64,000 bases of DNA from Setophaga petechia. Taxonomy: Eukaryota; Chordata; Aves; Passeriformes; Parulidae. The stretch lies in NCBI GenBank assembly GCA_024362935.1, contig JANCRA010000014.1, positions 9,441,258 to 9,505,257 on the forward strand, written 5' to 3'. A program made the translations under genes and the position numbers. Positions 22,001-37,000 of this stretch are shown piece by piece; within the stretch, counting starts at the first letter, position 1, and each line of letters starts with the position of its first letter. The notes beneath the pieces were generated by a model, which saw only the letters and a program-made list of their open reading frames with translations, did no database searches and was not told the DNA's origin.

Positions 22001-25000
22001 TCAGAACTTGTCTTTCTGATGGGGAATGGTATAAATTAAAGCAGTTTCAAATGTAAATTATGTAGTCAGTAAGAGATAAAATCTTGCATAAAAATGTACA
22101 AGGGTGAGGGCGAAATCATCCAACATTTTCCTTTTTGTATTAAAGTCTAAAAGAGAAATCCAGGTCAGTATCTGAATGCATGATGTGTCACCTCCTTCCA
22201 ATGAGGGGCAAGCACACAACATGTAGCAGTCTGTGATTAAAACTGAAAACTTAATTAATGTGCGTAAATACAGGTTTTCTACAATACTGTCTAGCAAAAC
22301 TCAAGTTCTTCAGGTGACAAATTGGGAGAGGAACAAATTTCAACAATTCTGATAAAGGACAAGCTCAGGCTCTACTGTTAATGCTTTACAAACAAAAGAA
22401 AATTTCTTTACTTTTAAAAAAGCACTTTTCCCACCTTTCCTACTTTTGACTATGGGCTGCAGGGGCTACTCTGTCCTAAAAATATATCTACAAAGATTTC
22501 ACACTCCCTTTGGCTTAACCTTAAGAGCCATCCCATTAGCAACTAGACACTGACAAAGCAGAATGCATGGCTTTGTTAAACCTCCTTGTCTTGATACCAT
22601 TTCCTTTCTTCAGCACAAGTTTGCAGGGGAAGGATGCAGAGTTGTTTGGGATTCTGCAATACAGATCTCCAGGATGGTTTTCATGTTCTTTGTGCTCTGT
22701 CTACCATGTTTATGTATTTTGTAGTTCATACTTTTGCTGCCCCTTTGGAGAGAGCCAGTTTCATTAGACTTTAGATGAACAGTTGTGCAAGTAGGACCTT
22801 GACTTTTCAGTCCACTGCCCCTCCAGTTAATCCCTGCCTGTTTGGTACCTGTGGTGCAGGTGTTGACTGCTGATCCCACAGCCTGGGCCCTCTACTGACT
22901 CCTCAAGTCAGCAGGAACCAGAAATGCCTTACACTCTGAATCATTACACAGGCCTTGCTAATATTTAGTAATGGTTTGGTACCTACTGATACCTAAAATC
23001 ATTCTGAATGAGCAGTGTCAACGGAGTGGATGGTATCAAAAATGCCACAAGGTGTTTCCTGTGCTAACAGTCCAGGTCAATAATCCTGAAATGACAACTG
23101 GAGCAGATGAAGAGAGAGAGGGGTGCACACACTACACTGTGTACACTCATGGCACATTCCTCCATACAGCAGTGATAACTGCACTTTGAAAACTTGTCAG
23201 ATATGGCACAGATCAAAATGTGATACAACGGGTTTTTAAACACTTTTTTCTCCTTTTTTTAATATTGGGTTGTGAAATGAAATTTATTTTAACAACTTTT
23301 CTCTGTCTATGTAATTGACCTCTTTGGCAGTTTTCCCAGATTTCAGAATTTCAGCTGTTACTCTATTTGCAATAGTTTCACCTTTTCCTCCCTTAGTATT
23401 TATCTAGAACATAAGCTGTCTGGCAAAGTTATACTAACAGTTAAAAATAGAGGGTGCAGAACAGAAGGTAAATTGGTGGGGAGAAAATCTGCTACAAACA
23501 GACTAGATTGGCCTGGTCAGTACTGGTGATACTGCAATATTGCATTGCAAAGCTTTTCCCTCTCTGTGCTGCATTGAGAAAGGAGCAACACACTGCACAT
23601 TGAGAAAGCATCAACTGTCAGATAGAGGCTCCAGCCTACAAAATTAAAAACTGCAAAATATGAAGCAGCATCCTAACATCAATATGGGTAAAACAGAGTA
23701 GAAATAGCTCTGACTTTTGGATCAGCTGTAAAATAAAAGCAACCACTTACTCTGTTTTACTGGGTTCTTCCCATGGTTTTCATTTCCCTTTGTCCCTGTT
23801 TGCGTCTCCAGGCCCTGCTCACTGCACAAGTGACAAAGCCACAGCCTGACAGCCAGGCTGCTCAGGATGAGCTCTTCAAACTTTGCAATTTGCTATCCAC
23901 AGTTTTAAGACCTAAAGTTAGGTTGAACAGCTCAGCCATTTGTGCAGTGAGTGACACCCAGAGCTATGGGTGCTGATCCCATCAGCTGTCCCAGCACTGA
24001 GCAGCCCCTCTGGAGAAATTCCCACCTACAGAAAGTGACCCATGTTCACGGATTTGAAGAGAACAGAGCTCTTGTGCTATGAAGCAAGACATCAGCATTA
24101 GAAGCTGGTGCTACTAATAATAAATTCCTGAATGTTTTGGATAAATTAAGCCCCCCCACAACTATGAATTTAGAGTAACAAGTTCTCTTAAGGTGTTTTT
24201 AAGGTGTTCGAAGTTCTAATATCAAAAGTAAAGGCATTATCTTCCTTAATCAAATGCCAAGCAAAAACTAACATGCTTCTGAATTACTCTGTATCTAATT
24301 TCCCCTCTCATTTTGCTAAAAGACAAATATTTTGTACTGGAGCACAAAGGAAAACAGAAGTATATCTAAGTATATATATTTTTTATAAGAATATAAAAAA
24401 AGGAAATTCATGAACCTACAGGCCTTTCAGAGAATAATGCAAGTAACCTCTTTTTCCTTGCAGGAAGCCACTAATCTACTTTCTACAGGACAAGCAAGTA
24501 TCTTTATTGGCAGTTACCAAACATTTTAGGTTTTTCTAGGTCAAAAATACTTCCTGAAAACCTCTATGGAGAACTTGAGGCACATCAGTTCAGATTACAG
24601 ACCACTGCAATGGGCAAGAGCACAGACGTGTGCAAGATACAACAATGCGTCCCCAGGGTGTTCCACCAGCCTCCAAAATGTGTTTTTCCCAGGGAATTCC
24701 TGAGTTAGAGACATATCATTTGTGCCAAACGTTCCCATTTGGATTTTTCTCTCTGGGATCTTTAAGGTCTGTGCCACATTCTGTCAACTGCAGCATTCTG
24801 TGACAGCAGATTGCAAAGCTGAACTCCCATAGCAATAGCAATGTTTAGATGTGCTGAACCTGCCCCAGGATTACTTGATTGTCACTTCCTGCTTTCCTTC
24901 CCAGGAATTATCTTCCATTGTCTTTTCTGTGCTCCCCACTCATTTTATTATATTTGGCATTTTCTCCTCATTCCTTTTTCTGGCTGCAGAGTTCTAGCAG

Positions 25001-28000
25001 ATCCAACAACAGGCATTCATCTAATTCCTTTGTGGCACCAGGGACAAAATGTGGCCACAAAACAGATCTAAGGAGTAGTATTTTCTTATTCTCTGCTGTT
25101 ACCTGGACATTCCTACTGGCATTTATTCACCCTTTCAAGACTACTTTTAACACTACTGAGCAAGTTTTCATAGTTTTCATGGTTCTTATTTTAAATTCAA
25201 GACAGCTTTAAATGAGAACAGTTAGCACTGTATTGATGAGTGCAGGTTTGATTCCTTCCCTTACTCTAATTTCCACTTTACCTGGTTTCCTTTCATCACA
25301 AGATCTTGCTGTAGAGGTTTCTAGACAGTTTTTGGTTTTCACCCTTCCAAAAAGCAGAGCAGCAGCACTGTCACATTTACCCAGGCTCCACAGCAGGTTC
25401 TACTTTACACTTAACTGTTGCTTGCTCTTCCAGAGCTGCTGTCTGGCATGTCATCTACTTGAGGACAATTGTCACTGTCACTGCTCTGAAACCTTTTTAC
25501 TGACACCTCACACTGAGGCAGGTCCTGCAACATGTCTCTTTTTCAAAGAATTCTGGGCAGGAGAATCTCTAGTTCAACTGTCAACATCAATACACAAAAC
25601 TTTCTAACATCACTTACCTAATTTTAATTGAATAGCTGATTAGTCATCTGTTGGTCATATTTCCCATTTAACTTCATAATTTTTATGTTCTGTTCTGATT
25701 TCTGCATGTGGAAGCAGCCTGAAGTCTCTCTCACAGCAGAGTAATTGCACACTTTAGAACCTTAATAAATAATCTGCAGACTGCTTGCAACTATGTGACC
25801 CTTTTGACCACCTATTTTATTTTCATAAACTTGATTGTTTTCTACAGTTTGTCTTTTCAAGTTTGTCACAGCCTGTGATGCTGAAACTGCTACAAAACAA
25901 AATTTATTTTTTTCAAGAAGTTTTTGTACACTCCTTTCAACCAAATAAAGAGCTATTTCCTCATGTGGGTTCTCCTCATGTTTTGGTACTCCCTGTAGCA
26001 GTCACCTCCCTTACCCCTTCTATAAAGGATGACTCAAGTATTCCATTGGTTATTTCCTGCCTCTGTAGATGCTCTGATCTCCTGCAGCACACTACAGTCA
26101 CAGTTGCTCTCCTCTTCAGCAGTATAATTTAGAAGCTGTGTTCTTCCTAATTTAAGCCTGAAAATTGGCTCTGTAAGAATTCTGTACTGGCAGTGGATAC
26201 AGTTAACTTGTCTGATTTGACACTGAGCATTCTCCAAAGTACAAAACCATCCTACTTTCCTCTGTATCCTATCCTGCATTAATACCACACTACATTGTGC
26301 CAAATACACAAAATACCCATTATTTTCATTTTAAAAAATGCCATGTTTCTCAATTGCATTTGTCAAATGCTAACATTTGTGTGTAAATGTGTTTCTGTCT
26401 AGGTTTCTGTTTGTGTGCCCTTTATAAAAGGGACCTGTCAGCATACATCTCATAGGCCTAAATTTGGGGTTTACCACCCTATGTGTTATTTTTCAGTTGG
26501 GGATACTGGTATTTGAGGGTTATTTTATTATTAGCCTAAATTTCTATTTTTCAAGAACTCCTGCTCTTCAACAATTATTCTGAACCTACCAGATTCTGAA
26601 CTGCACAGGATATAGTGTGAACACTGAAATAATCTAAGTTATAACTCGTATTTTACTAATTAATTTGCTGATTCAAGACACAGGTATGCCAGTTTGGTGT
26701 ACAGTCCTATCCCTGGCTTTGCCATTCCAAATAGGAGCTACTTACCTTACTAATAACATTTTGATAGGCAAGGAAAGCAGAATTAAGTTTCTTGAAAGCT
26801 GGCAAAAGACCAGTGTGGTTCATTTCAGTTTCATAAGCAAACTTAGGATCAGTCTACGCAGTAATTGTGTGAAAGTTTTATGAAGAGCTTGGTTATTTCA
26901 CCGTTACCAAATCTACTGTACATTTACAGTTATTACCCTTTACAAATCTATGGAGAAATAGAAAATGCTGTAAGTCTTTACAATGTATATGTGCATGTAT
27001 TGAGAGAAAAAGGACAGTATAGTTCTTTGGCATTTTAGGCATCTTTGTAATAAAGTGAAAACCACTGAAGTCTAAATGCAAACAAGACCAATAGACCATG
27101 CAACAATTTCTAATATCATTAGTATTTAGAAGAGTCATAGGGCCTAATTATCTTGCCTATATGTGAAATAAAGAAGCTGAAATAACAAATCCAGATATTC
27201 TTACCCAATTATAGTGCATTCAACTATAAATCTAGTTATGAACCTGTATTCCTAATACTCTGACTAGAGGTGCATGCCACTGTATTCCATCTATTTAAAT
27301 TGACATTGCTTCATCTTTTTGAAAAAGAGAAACATTGCAAATTTCTCAGTTAACTGATCTGGCCACTCTTCTACCTTGCCCATATTTGGCTTAAGATTTT
27401 CATATCCTCTTCTGCTATTTTACTAGATCCTAGAGCACACAGGAAGTTCTGTGGCAGCTCTGTATACTTTGAGTGGAGGTTTTTACTGAATGAGTGCACA
27501 CCTGGTTCACGAATGTTAAATTTCCAATTATTTCAGAATACACAGGTGTCTGGTAATAGCAATACTTCAGTATTACACAGTCCTTTTCACTTGCAGCTCT
27601 TAAAACTCTTACAACACTTTCCCCTTTCCTTTGTGCTCCAATTTCAAACATTGAAGCATTTCAGTAAGCAGACTCACCCTCTAGATTTTCCACAAAGGAG
27701 TTGGACATGAGTGCTGAATGTTGAGTCCATTTCTCTGTTGAACCTGATGGCTGGTATTCCAGGTCAGAGATAAAACTGTCTGTGTCAGAGAAGAAGACAG
27801 ACATAACTACTGACTGGACTAAACCAAGAAGTTACAGTTCACTCAACCAGGAAGTGATTTTCATTTTTCTTTTAATAGCACTAAATTGAAATACCCCGTT
27901 TCATTCACAAACACTGCGTATGTGACATAAGGAACTATTTATAATTACCAGAGTGTCTATTAAAAACAGTATCACTTATCTTGTATATTTACTTGTATAT

Positions 28001-31000
28001 TTACTTATTTACTTTCGTTTAGCAGCCAGAGCCATAAAGGTAATGATTTTTTTTTGGATATCTGCATAGTTGCATCATCATAAATTTATACTACTTAAAT
28101 CTGATTTTAGTATTTGTGTTTAGAACATTCCTCCTTCAGTTTCTTTAATTTGCTTTACTTACTGTGGTCAAATTAGAAGTACTTGTGGCACTTGACAGCA
28201 ACTCCAGGGCAGGCAAAGGAGTCCTAGTGAACAGAACCTGTTGTGCCACTCTGCCTCTGCCCAGGCACAGGGAGCTGTCCCAGTGCCCACCCTGCCCAGT
28301 GGCAGAAGGCCCCGTGCTGTCTTGGCACAGGTGGCTCCCTCAGACCTGGGCCACGTGAGAAACCCTGCAGGTAGTGCAGAGCTGCAATTCATGGAACTGC
28401 TTTTCCTAGAGGAAAAATCAATGTCAAATAGTGTGTTCATTATTTTAACCAACAAGTCTGTGTTTATTCAGTTGTGATCAGTGGCTAGGCAGAGCTTACA
28501 GCAGGGGCAGATTTGGTTTTTTTCCCTGACCAAGACAGGATTGTAAATTCAGTCAACCAGGCTTTAAGACAATTAAGAAAAATACTCTGGACCCTGGCTA
28601 ATTTGTGCCTTCTGGATAGAGGCACACACTTGTTTTGCCAGCATGGTATCTAAGCCCTGCTTAGGGATGACTCCTGGGAGAACAAAGGAATCTACTCTTA
28701 CTTCCTTCTGAAATTCAAGCAGCTCAAATTACCTCTTTGGGTGACTTCTTATGCTTAATTGTTCAAAGTGTAAAGTTACACGTTTAAATGGGAAGTGGAA
28801 AGCATTATCTGGGTTTCAATGAAAATGTCTGCTGCTATTGTGAAGGAAAGGAGTAAATTAAGGACAAATTCTTGTCAAATAATAGGAGATAAGAAAAGAT
28901 CATTTTCCCCCATCAATTACGGTAGAAACAGCAAGAAACTGATATTTAAATAAAGATCTAATGAATCCAGGGAGATGGGCAGGAAACTGCCTCCTGAGGA
29001 AACAAATTAACTGTACCAACAACCCTCTTTAGAAAGGTGAAGCTTTCAAAAGAGCAGACAACAAACACTGCCAAAAAGCCTCCAGAGAGAACAGTGGAGT
29101 TCATTAGCTCATAAAGCAACAGCCTCTGCACCATTAAGACAGCACAGCTTATACAGTAAGGATTATATGTCACTCTGGCAGGGAAATATGTTTCTGAGCA
29201 ATTTTTCTAATTAGTTTCATACTTAGCAAGATCCTGAGGTTCTTGCGTGCACTATCAAAGCTGCTGACAGTGGTGAGTGTTTGCTTTTATCAATGCCTGA
29301 CAAATTGTGCCATGCACAGCACACACAGCATCTCCAGCCAGCACCTCCTGGAACAGAGCATGCACTGCCCTCGGGCACACACTGCTTCTTGTTTGGGAAA
29401 TGGACATAAAACAACAGCCTTTTCAACTCTGTGATACAGCATAAAGATTCTGCTCTAACACACACATTAGGCAGAACTTGAGGTACCAGAAAAATATACA
29501 TTAAAAATACCTTTATACTTTGTAATACCCTAAACATTTGAGAAAGCTTTCTGTACCCAAAGAATATAAAGCCAAAATAAAACCTAAGAGGTTGAAACAA
29601 AAATCAAGAAAAATGACACCCAGTAGATCTGTTTAACTGATCAAAAATTCATACTTTTCTGAATGAAGTCATTGTCCTGACTCAGTCTTTAAGTAAAGAA
29701 AGTTCAAGAAAAGTTTTAAACCCTCAATTATGAGCACACGGTTTGGGTCAAAGCAGGAAGTCAACTGTAAATTAGAGTTCTGTTCTGGGTACAGGCAGAC
29801 CAAAGAGCTCCTGGAGTCATTCCATTTGGTTTTCAGGATCTCCTCCTACAGGAGTCAATTAACTTCCTGTTTTTGCAGCACTATCTGATTAGAAGTTCAG
29901 CCTGTGTATCCTTTACTACTGCTGAGCTGGAGCAGCATGTGCAGGCTGTGGGACATAACCTAGAAGATGTACTGGTTTTACAACAGTAAATCTCCCAAAA
30001 TATTCTAGAGTGCATGATTGCCTGCAGTGCTGCTTCTGTGAGTAGCAGAGAGTGGAGTTTTCTAATGTGTTTCACAAGAAGTTTGATACAAACTGTGTTT
30101 TAGAGGGCAGGTGAGTGAATTGCTCTCCTGACAGAGGTAACAAAGATCAGCAAACTCCAGGGAAAACTATGGACAGAGTGCAGCACACATTTTCTGGGAC
30201 ATACACCTTCTTCTGTCAGCCTCAGACAGAACTCTACCAGCTGAATTTATGTGAACAACCTCTTCAACTACGTCACATTGCTTAGTGCAGTATATTTAGC
30301 CTGGTTTTGACTCCACATGACCAGCGAGTGTCAACTTTCCCTAACAAAAAAGAAGAAGCTGCCAGGCTCTAATTAACCCTCAGTTGTCTGTGCTGGAGCA
30401 GCCAGCTGATTGTGCTGCTCTGAGACCAAACCTGTCAGGCCAGGGCTGCTGTGGCAAGCTACCACAGACAGGGGGGCTGCCCTGCAGGTCACTGTTCCAA
30501 GCCACAGGCCAGGCTTGCTTTCAGTAATTCCAGGTTCAATGCCAACTTCACTAAGCTGTACTATTTTTTTTCCAATTAACTGTATGGAATGTTGCAGTAT
30601 AGTTTTCCCGTGCACATTAAGTACAGAAAAATGAAAGGTGCCTGCAGAATCACAGCACCAGCTCTGCAATTATCTGCTACAGTAAAAAATACCCTGCTCA
30701 CGGCCTGGCTATGCTGTCACACTCTGCATTTCTGCAGCCTGGTGAAACCAACCCACTGCAGTCATGTTTACCTTTTCCCTCACACAAGAAGAGAGAGCTG
30801 AGTCTGACACAGAATTCAGCACAAGCCTTGGCTCTAGAGGACATGTGGGCTGTGCAGTGGAAAGTGGTGCTGAAGGGTCTGTGTGGATTTTTTCTGGGGT
30901 CACAAGGTGCACTGAGCTCCTTCCAGTTCTGCTGTGATTGCCAGCAGCCACACCTTGGTGCAGAAGTGCCACCTGCACTGATGGAAGAAGTCTCCAACCT

Positions 31001-34000
31001 CTTCTAATTCTTGAATGGGAATCTTTCTGAAGTGGTGAGTCAGTTGAGTTTACTTTGCATTAGTTACAAGATGTTCTGTGGCCCTCCCAGGGAGAGCTGG
31101 CCACAGACACCTGTTTAGGATTTAGCTGACATCTTTACACATTAGAAATCTGTAACTGGGATGCCTCACTGACACAGATTTTATGGACACAGTGAGTGAA
31201 TCCCCTAGAAGATACAGTCAAAGCACCCTTTAACTGCTGACAACCCTGATGCAAAACATTTCACGTTTGCTCACTGCTCCACTCTTCAGCTTCTAGACTA
31301 CTGCTCGCTCTGGATCTTCATTCTGTCCATAACACACATTTCTCAAAGTAGATTTCCATTCTCTTTCAATATATTTCAGGTTCTGCCTTATCACCTCAAC
31401 ATCTCGCTGCAGGATTGCTTTCTACTGCTGCCTCATGCTGCTTGGCAATACAGATTTAATAATCAGAATGCTGAGAAAGGAGGAGATTGAACACAACTTT
31501 ACTGAACAGCCTACAGTGGTAGAGTTTTCAGAATGCCTTCTGGTGCAGGATTGCTCTGACAGTTCCAGGCACAGGGTAGGTCAGAGTCCTTGGCCTTGCT
31601 GGGCACACTGCCATGTGCAACATTTCACTCTGTACTCAGGAGACAATAAAAACACCTTGGATTTGAGATGTACATCTCAAGTTTGAGCTGCTCTCCTCCA
31701 CACTACAGCAGACTCCAGCACTCAGTACTTTCTGTGCTTCTGCAGACCTCCAGTGGCAGGATGCTGCCTTAATTAACACTGATCTGTTAATGAGTAAGTT
31801 TTAAATATAGACAGAAATCAAAAGTATAGTCCTTCTCCAATACTTTCTTATTACTCACCAGTTTGATTCTCCAGAAATTAAGCTGAAGCTACAGTTAAAA
31901 AGCTGCCTGCAAAGATGTACAAGTCTCCTAGCCAAGATCAGAATAATCTGAGCTTCTCAGCAAGAGAATTTATAAGCTAGAGAATTATCACAGAACTATT
32001 AAAATGAATGAATACTAACAGCTTAGAGTTCTACATGGAATGTGTCTGACAAAGCAGCCTTATTGCTTTATAGACACAAAGTGCTTAGGGGATTTCTGGT
32101 TATGATTTATAGTAAATGCACATACTGGATTTTCTAATCTCCAGCTTTATGTAATGGAGATGCAATGAGTAACAAAATATAAGAGGATTAGTAGAAGGTC
32201 ATCCTGATTTGCTGAATCTAGCCAAACAATACCTTAAAAATGGTTAAATACAGGTTACATGTTAGAAATCTCATCACTGTAGAAAGCCAAGAAATCCAAG
32301 GTAAACTCCCTCCTAAACTGCAAACCACAAAAGATTAAATTTGAGATTGACAGTACTGGAACAGTTCTAAACCTAAAACCTGACAGTAGGAATAGGTAAA
32401 CCACTACATTAGGAGCACTTTTTAAAAACAGAGGGGGTAGATTAATTAAGACTCATCACATAACCAGACTAAGTCTAACTTTGACCAGCTTTTCTTTCAA
32501 GTGGGGAAGAAACTTTATTAGATGGGTGTGCAGCAGTATGGATGATGGATATGGGAAAGGCCAGAAATGACCAGCTGCCTGTTTCCTGTCACTTCAGCTG
32601 CCTTGTTTATATCTGTGTGCAGCCCTAAAACTCCACTGTCTGTCCAGGGAAATGTTAGCCTGAGGTGTTGGCCAGAGAGCTGACTTGCTGAGAGATGCTA
32701 AGGGAAAAAAGGTCCAACACACTGAGAGATAGAAAAGGTAGAGGGGACAAATAAAAGTGCATGAAGCTGCTTTTACTTAGTTCCAGCCCAAAAGTTTCTG
32801 AGCTTGTGCAGCCTGACAGCTGCAAAACCTAAGCAGAAGAGAGAACTTTTCAGAATGCCTTTGAAGTAGTAGCATACAATACTACTTTGAAATTGTGTTA
32901 TGTTTCAAATATTTTTATAATGTAATTTGAATTTTGTATCTATGTGACCTCATGCATTTTGATCCCTTGTTTCAAGTGAATTAGGTGCTCCCTGTAGGAT
33001 GCAAAGATAGGAAGAGGGGAAACAAAACATAAAAGCAAATTCAAGGTGGAGATTAGAAAAGTCTAAGGATATCAACAAGGTCCTCCTGAGAAACAACACA
33101 ATGAAGAGTCACACAAAGTTCAGTATGGGGGGGAGAAAGGAAAGAAGCAGGAAGGAAAGGAAGGAAAGGAAAGTCCTTTGTCAGACACATGGGCAGGATC
33201 TGTCCTTCCATTGTGCAACCTGTGTTCAAGCACAGAGTGAACAGAGCCAGGGACAGGGCAAAGGAACACAGCCACATTTCAAAAGGCTCTCCATGGGGTC
33301 ACTGGCAAACACCTTGGACCCTGCAGGGAAGCTGCAAATGTGTTCCACTTTCCAGGAGATGCTGGATCGAGACTAATCCAGATGCTCTTGACTTGAGCAC
33401 TGATGGATGAAGCAGCTTTGTAGTTCTGTATTCTGCAGTGACTGGGAAGGGGTTTGGGTGTTTTTAAGAAAACAACTGAATGTTGGTTGAAGAGGCAGTA
33501 AGAGTCATTTCTAGGGGTCTTACTTAAATGAATTTATGTAACTATTATGCACACAGTCACATCTGGAGGTGGGGTGGGGATTTCTCAGTTTTCTGGGTTT
33601 TTTAATTGGGATTTTGTTTTTAAGAATTTTAAATCCAATTCTGTCAAGATACACAGTAATTCTGTGATTTATTTTATCATGGGGTAGCACTTCCATACTA
33701 CACTGAAATTTTGTAAAATATTTCTTGAAATATTTTATTTTCTTGGCAAAGAAATAGATACTATTTTAATTTTGAAACAGCATACATTACTTAAAAGAAA
33801 GAAGATAATTTATGCTCTCAGAGTTTTTTGTTTATTTTAAGAATACTGATTTAAATATTTAAGGCCGGTAAGCCAGACATGATTTAAAGAATTTTCAACT
33901 GGCTTTGCCTTAGTGTTTTATTTTGAGAGGTTTATTTGCCTTAATTGGTAACCTTCAAAACCCTATTTTCCAACTAAGCAGAGCTTTCAGGTTTGATGTA

Positions 34001-37000
34001 TTAGTTGGGGGAACATATTGTATCAACACTCATTTTATGTATGTAATTATGTTTGGATTCTTTCTTTAATTGTTATAACATTATTGCAGAATAGCCTATT
34101 TGCTATTTGTGCTTGGCACCATTTGTACAGAAACTAAAATTCAATTATACAAGAAAAAGATATTTTAGAATTGTTTTTTAAACCAGGGTAATATGTCAGA
34201 TAAATTATTGAAAAAAGTGTTCTTGTCTAAACATGGGGTTTTTTTTCCCTTAAAGCTGATTAAGCAGAGGAAGTATTCACTCACACTGAGAGAACTGAGC
34301 AGCTTTGCTTCTTGTCCCTGTGCCCTTCCAGACTTTGGGAACAGCAGGTTTCATGCTCAACATCTGATTTGTATTTGCAGACTGGAAATGCAAACAAGCC
34401 CCAAACCCAGCCCCAGGAAATCCTCGCACGGCAGCAGCGTGGCAGGGAAAGGCACTGCTCACTAACCCAGGGCTGCTGCCAAGGGCAAGTCCAGCACTTA
34501 AATCCATGCTCAATTTTCCATACATGAAGTATGTTTAATCAGCAGTTATCAGAACTTTCATTTTCTACAACAATCATTTAAAAAAAGAAGTGAATTAAGC
34601 TGTGGCCACTTGTCTCCCATGTTCATTGTACTCTGAACCATCAGCAAGTGGCCACGCTTCCAGTGGGGCTCCAACATCTTCTCCTGTGATTCCATGGCTT
34701 TGTCAGCACAGAACAAGGCAGTACTTTCAGTGCTAAGCAAAGGAAATAGTATCAAAAAGCAACAAATATTTGTGACATAGAGAAAAAAACTTTTGTACTG
34801 TGCATCCATTTTAATTTCTGAACAATAATAAACAAACTGCCAAGATGTTCATAAGTGCTAAATACTTCTGCTTACTTTGTGAACAGTCTAACCACAGCAT
34901 TCAGTTATATTTGATTTGTTTCTACTTTTTTTTTGTGGGTGTGGAGAGAAGAAGGATGAGAAAAAGGTAGGTTCTAACCTGACACTTCTTGAAACATTAG
35001 ATTTCCCTCTCGTTCCTCTATACAGAAGTACAAAATGCTATTTTTTTGCTGCATGCTGTTTCATAAAGCCTTGCTTTTCTCCCCTCAGCAAGTCCTTGAC
35101 AGAATCAGTCTCTTCCTTCCTTTCTAAATAAACTTAAGTTGATTGATAAACAGTGTTTCTAAAAAGAGAGCTTTGTTTAATTAAGGTGGCTATTGAACTG
35201 AAAGCTCAACTAGACTGGTTTCTCTTGTTTTCCTCCTACTGTGCCATGTCTTTAAAGGCATTTCTTACTAAATTTTATTACTACTGTCTGGAGGTAACAA
35301 TAGCAAAGCTCAATTTATGCAGGGAGTTGGGACTGACACAGATACTTAACAGATGGCCTACACTTAAGTCTTTATTCTACTGCTGATGCAATTAAGTAAT
35401 TACCAGGGATGGTTAAAAAACCCTAAACCACAACATTTATGACTACTTTACAAAAGAGACACTGGCATGATTCCCTTCATCAAAACCAAACACATTTTAC
35501 ACAACTTTTAAGGCCAGGCCTCTGTTCTTCCAGACTTTATTAGCATGACATATTCTTTAAGTTGCTTTGCATCTACACCTCAAATAGTCTGATGTTTAGG
35601 ATCTGATATTTTTCTTCTTTCACTTTGTTGGAAAATAACTATTTAATTAATAACTAAATTTTTAAAATTGTCCAAATATTTACAATACAGTCCTTTACAG
35701 TCTGGCCTTTAGCATTATAATGTCCTTGTTCTGTTTATGTTAAACAAGTGAACTCCTCAAAAACGCAGTCAGAGTGGAGAAAGCAAACAGCCACTGTGAG
35801 CAGAGGTGCTGAATGATGACAGTATCTACAGAATGTCTGTGAGGAGACCAAGACGGTGCCAAAATGCATGTGATAGATGATCAAAACACCAGCCTGCCCT
35901 TCAAAACTGGGACAACTCCAAGAAACAAGACTCCACACTCCATCTATGCAACGCAGATATTGTATTATGAGTTTTACTGAAACGTATCAGTGACGCAATC
36001 AGAAAAGGCTTCAAATGACTTTCTTGACTACAAGGTGTCAATGTGTAAGAGCTGATCCTCAAGCCTTGTTTTATGGCAAAACCAAAATCTGTGGGCAAAT
36101 CAGACTAAAATGCTCAAATTGTATAAACTACAAATTAACAGCCAATAGAATTAGTTTTAGACGAGTTGTTGCTTTGGACACAAAAAGATGACTCCATGAC
36201 TGATGATAGAGATTTCCTTCTGTGAAGAGCAGTGTGTTCTGAACAAAAAAAACCCTCCCACACCCACTTGGTAGTTTAATGCCCATTACAACCCCAGTAT
36301 TGCAATATTATATCCACTTACCATCATCGAGTGTGATGTCTTGTAGTCCTATGGTTTGAAAACTCAATTCCCGGTCTTCAGGCTCTGGTTTGATGTGCAC
36401 AGCTGCCCCCTCGGGTGCAAAGGGAGACGAGTCACAGCCGGGGTGGGGCCCCAGGGGTGACACCGCGCCCAGGGCTCCCAGCGCGGGGCTGGCGGCCTGC
36501 GGCGAGTGCTGCCCCGAGCGGCTCCCGGGCGGCGGCGATGGGGCGGGTCCTGAGCTGGGAGATTGGTAAGGCAGAGGCTGGAGCTGGGGGGAAGAGGGGC
36601 CGGACAGCGGCGAGTGGCCCAGTGGGTGGGAAGCTGTCGGGGACGGGGAAGAAGCGGCCGCTGGGTTCGGAGAGTGGAACGGGACCTGCTGCAGCTGCGG
36701 AGAGGCCTGGCCGAGGGAGCGGCTCATGGCAGAGGGGATGGAGCCCTGCCCCGCGCCCGGGCAGTGGAACCCCATCGATGGCAGCTGAGCAGGTGACTGT
36801 CCCGAATGAGCTGCGTGTGCCAGGGGGTGCCCTGCTGGACTTGATGCTGACACAGGACCTGGGTTTGAAGAATGGAACTGCACCGGTGGTAGAGCTTGGC
36901 AGCTGAGATTTATCAAATGAGGTACAGCCGTGTCCTGTGGAAATGAAATGGCATCAAATCCTGGGCCGGAGGCAGAGTTCATGGGAAGGCCAGGCTGTCC

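Larger units (their letters stand above)
19030..36321 (-). other. NFATC3 intron 9 (largest intron in the window)
   Basis: This is a phase-1 intron of about 17.3 kb, gtaagt...tttttttatag. It is AT-rich with no exon I can recognise. It includes a 31-bp tandem duplication at 20443-20503, a 12-bp A/T repeat at 27981-28012, a purine tract at 33127-33173, and a pyrimidine-biased plus strand around 24880-26130. Sense-strand AATAAA signals at 35541-35536 and 35376-35371 could serve intronic polyadenylation. Small GC-richer patches near 28240-28370 and 30370-30520 have no recognised content. Confidence 0.85.

Noticed and set aside
36415..36906. 163-codon plus-strand frame
   Set aside because: It lies antisense to the verified NFATC3 exon 9 and exists because that exon is GC-rich.
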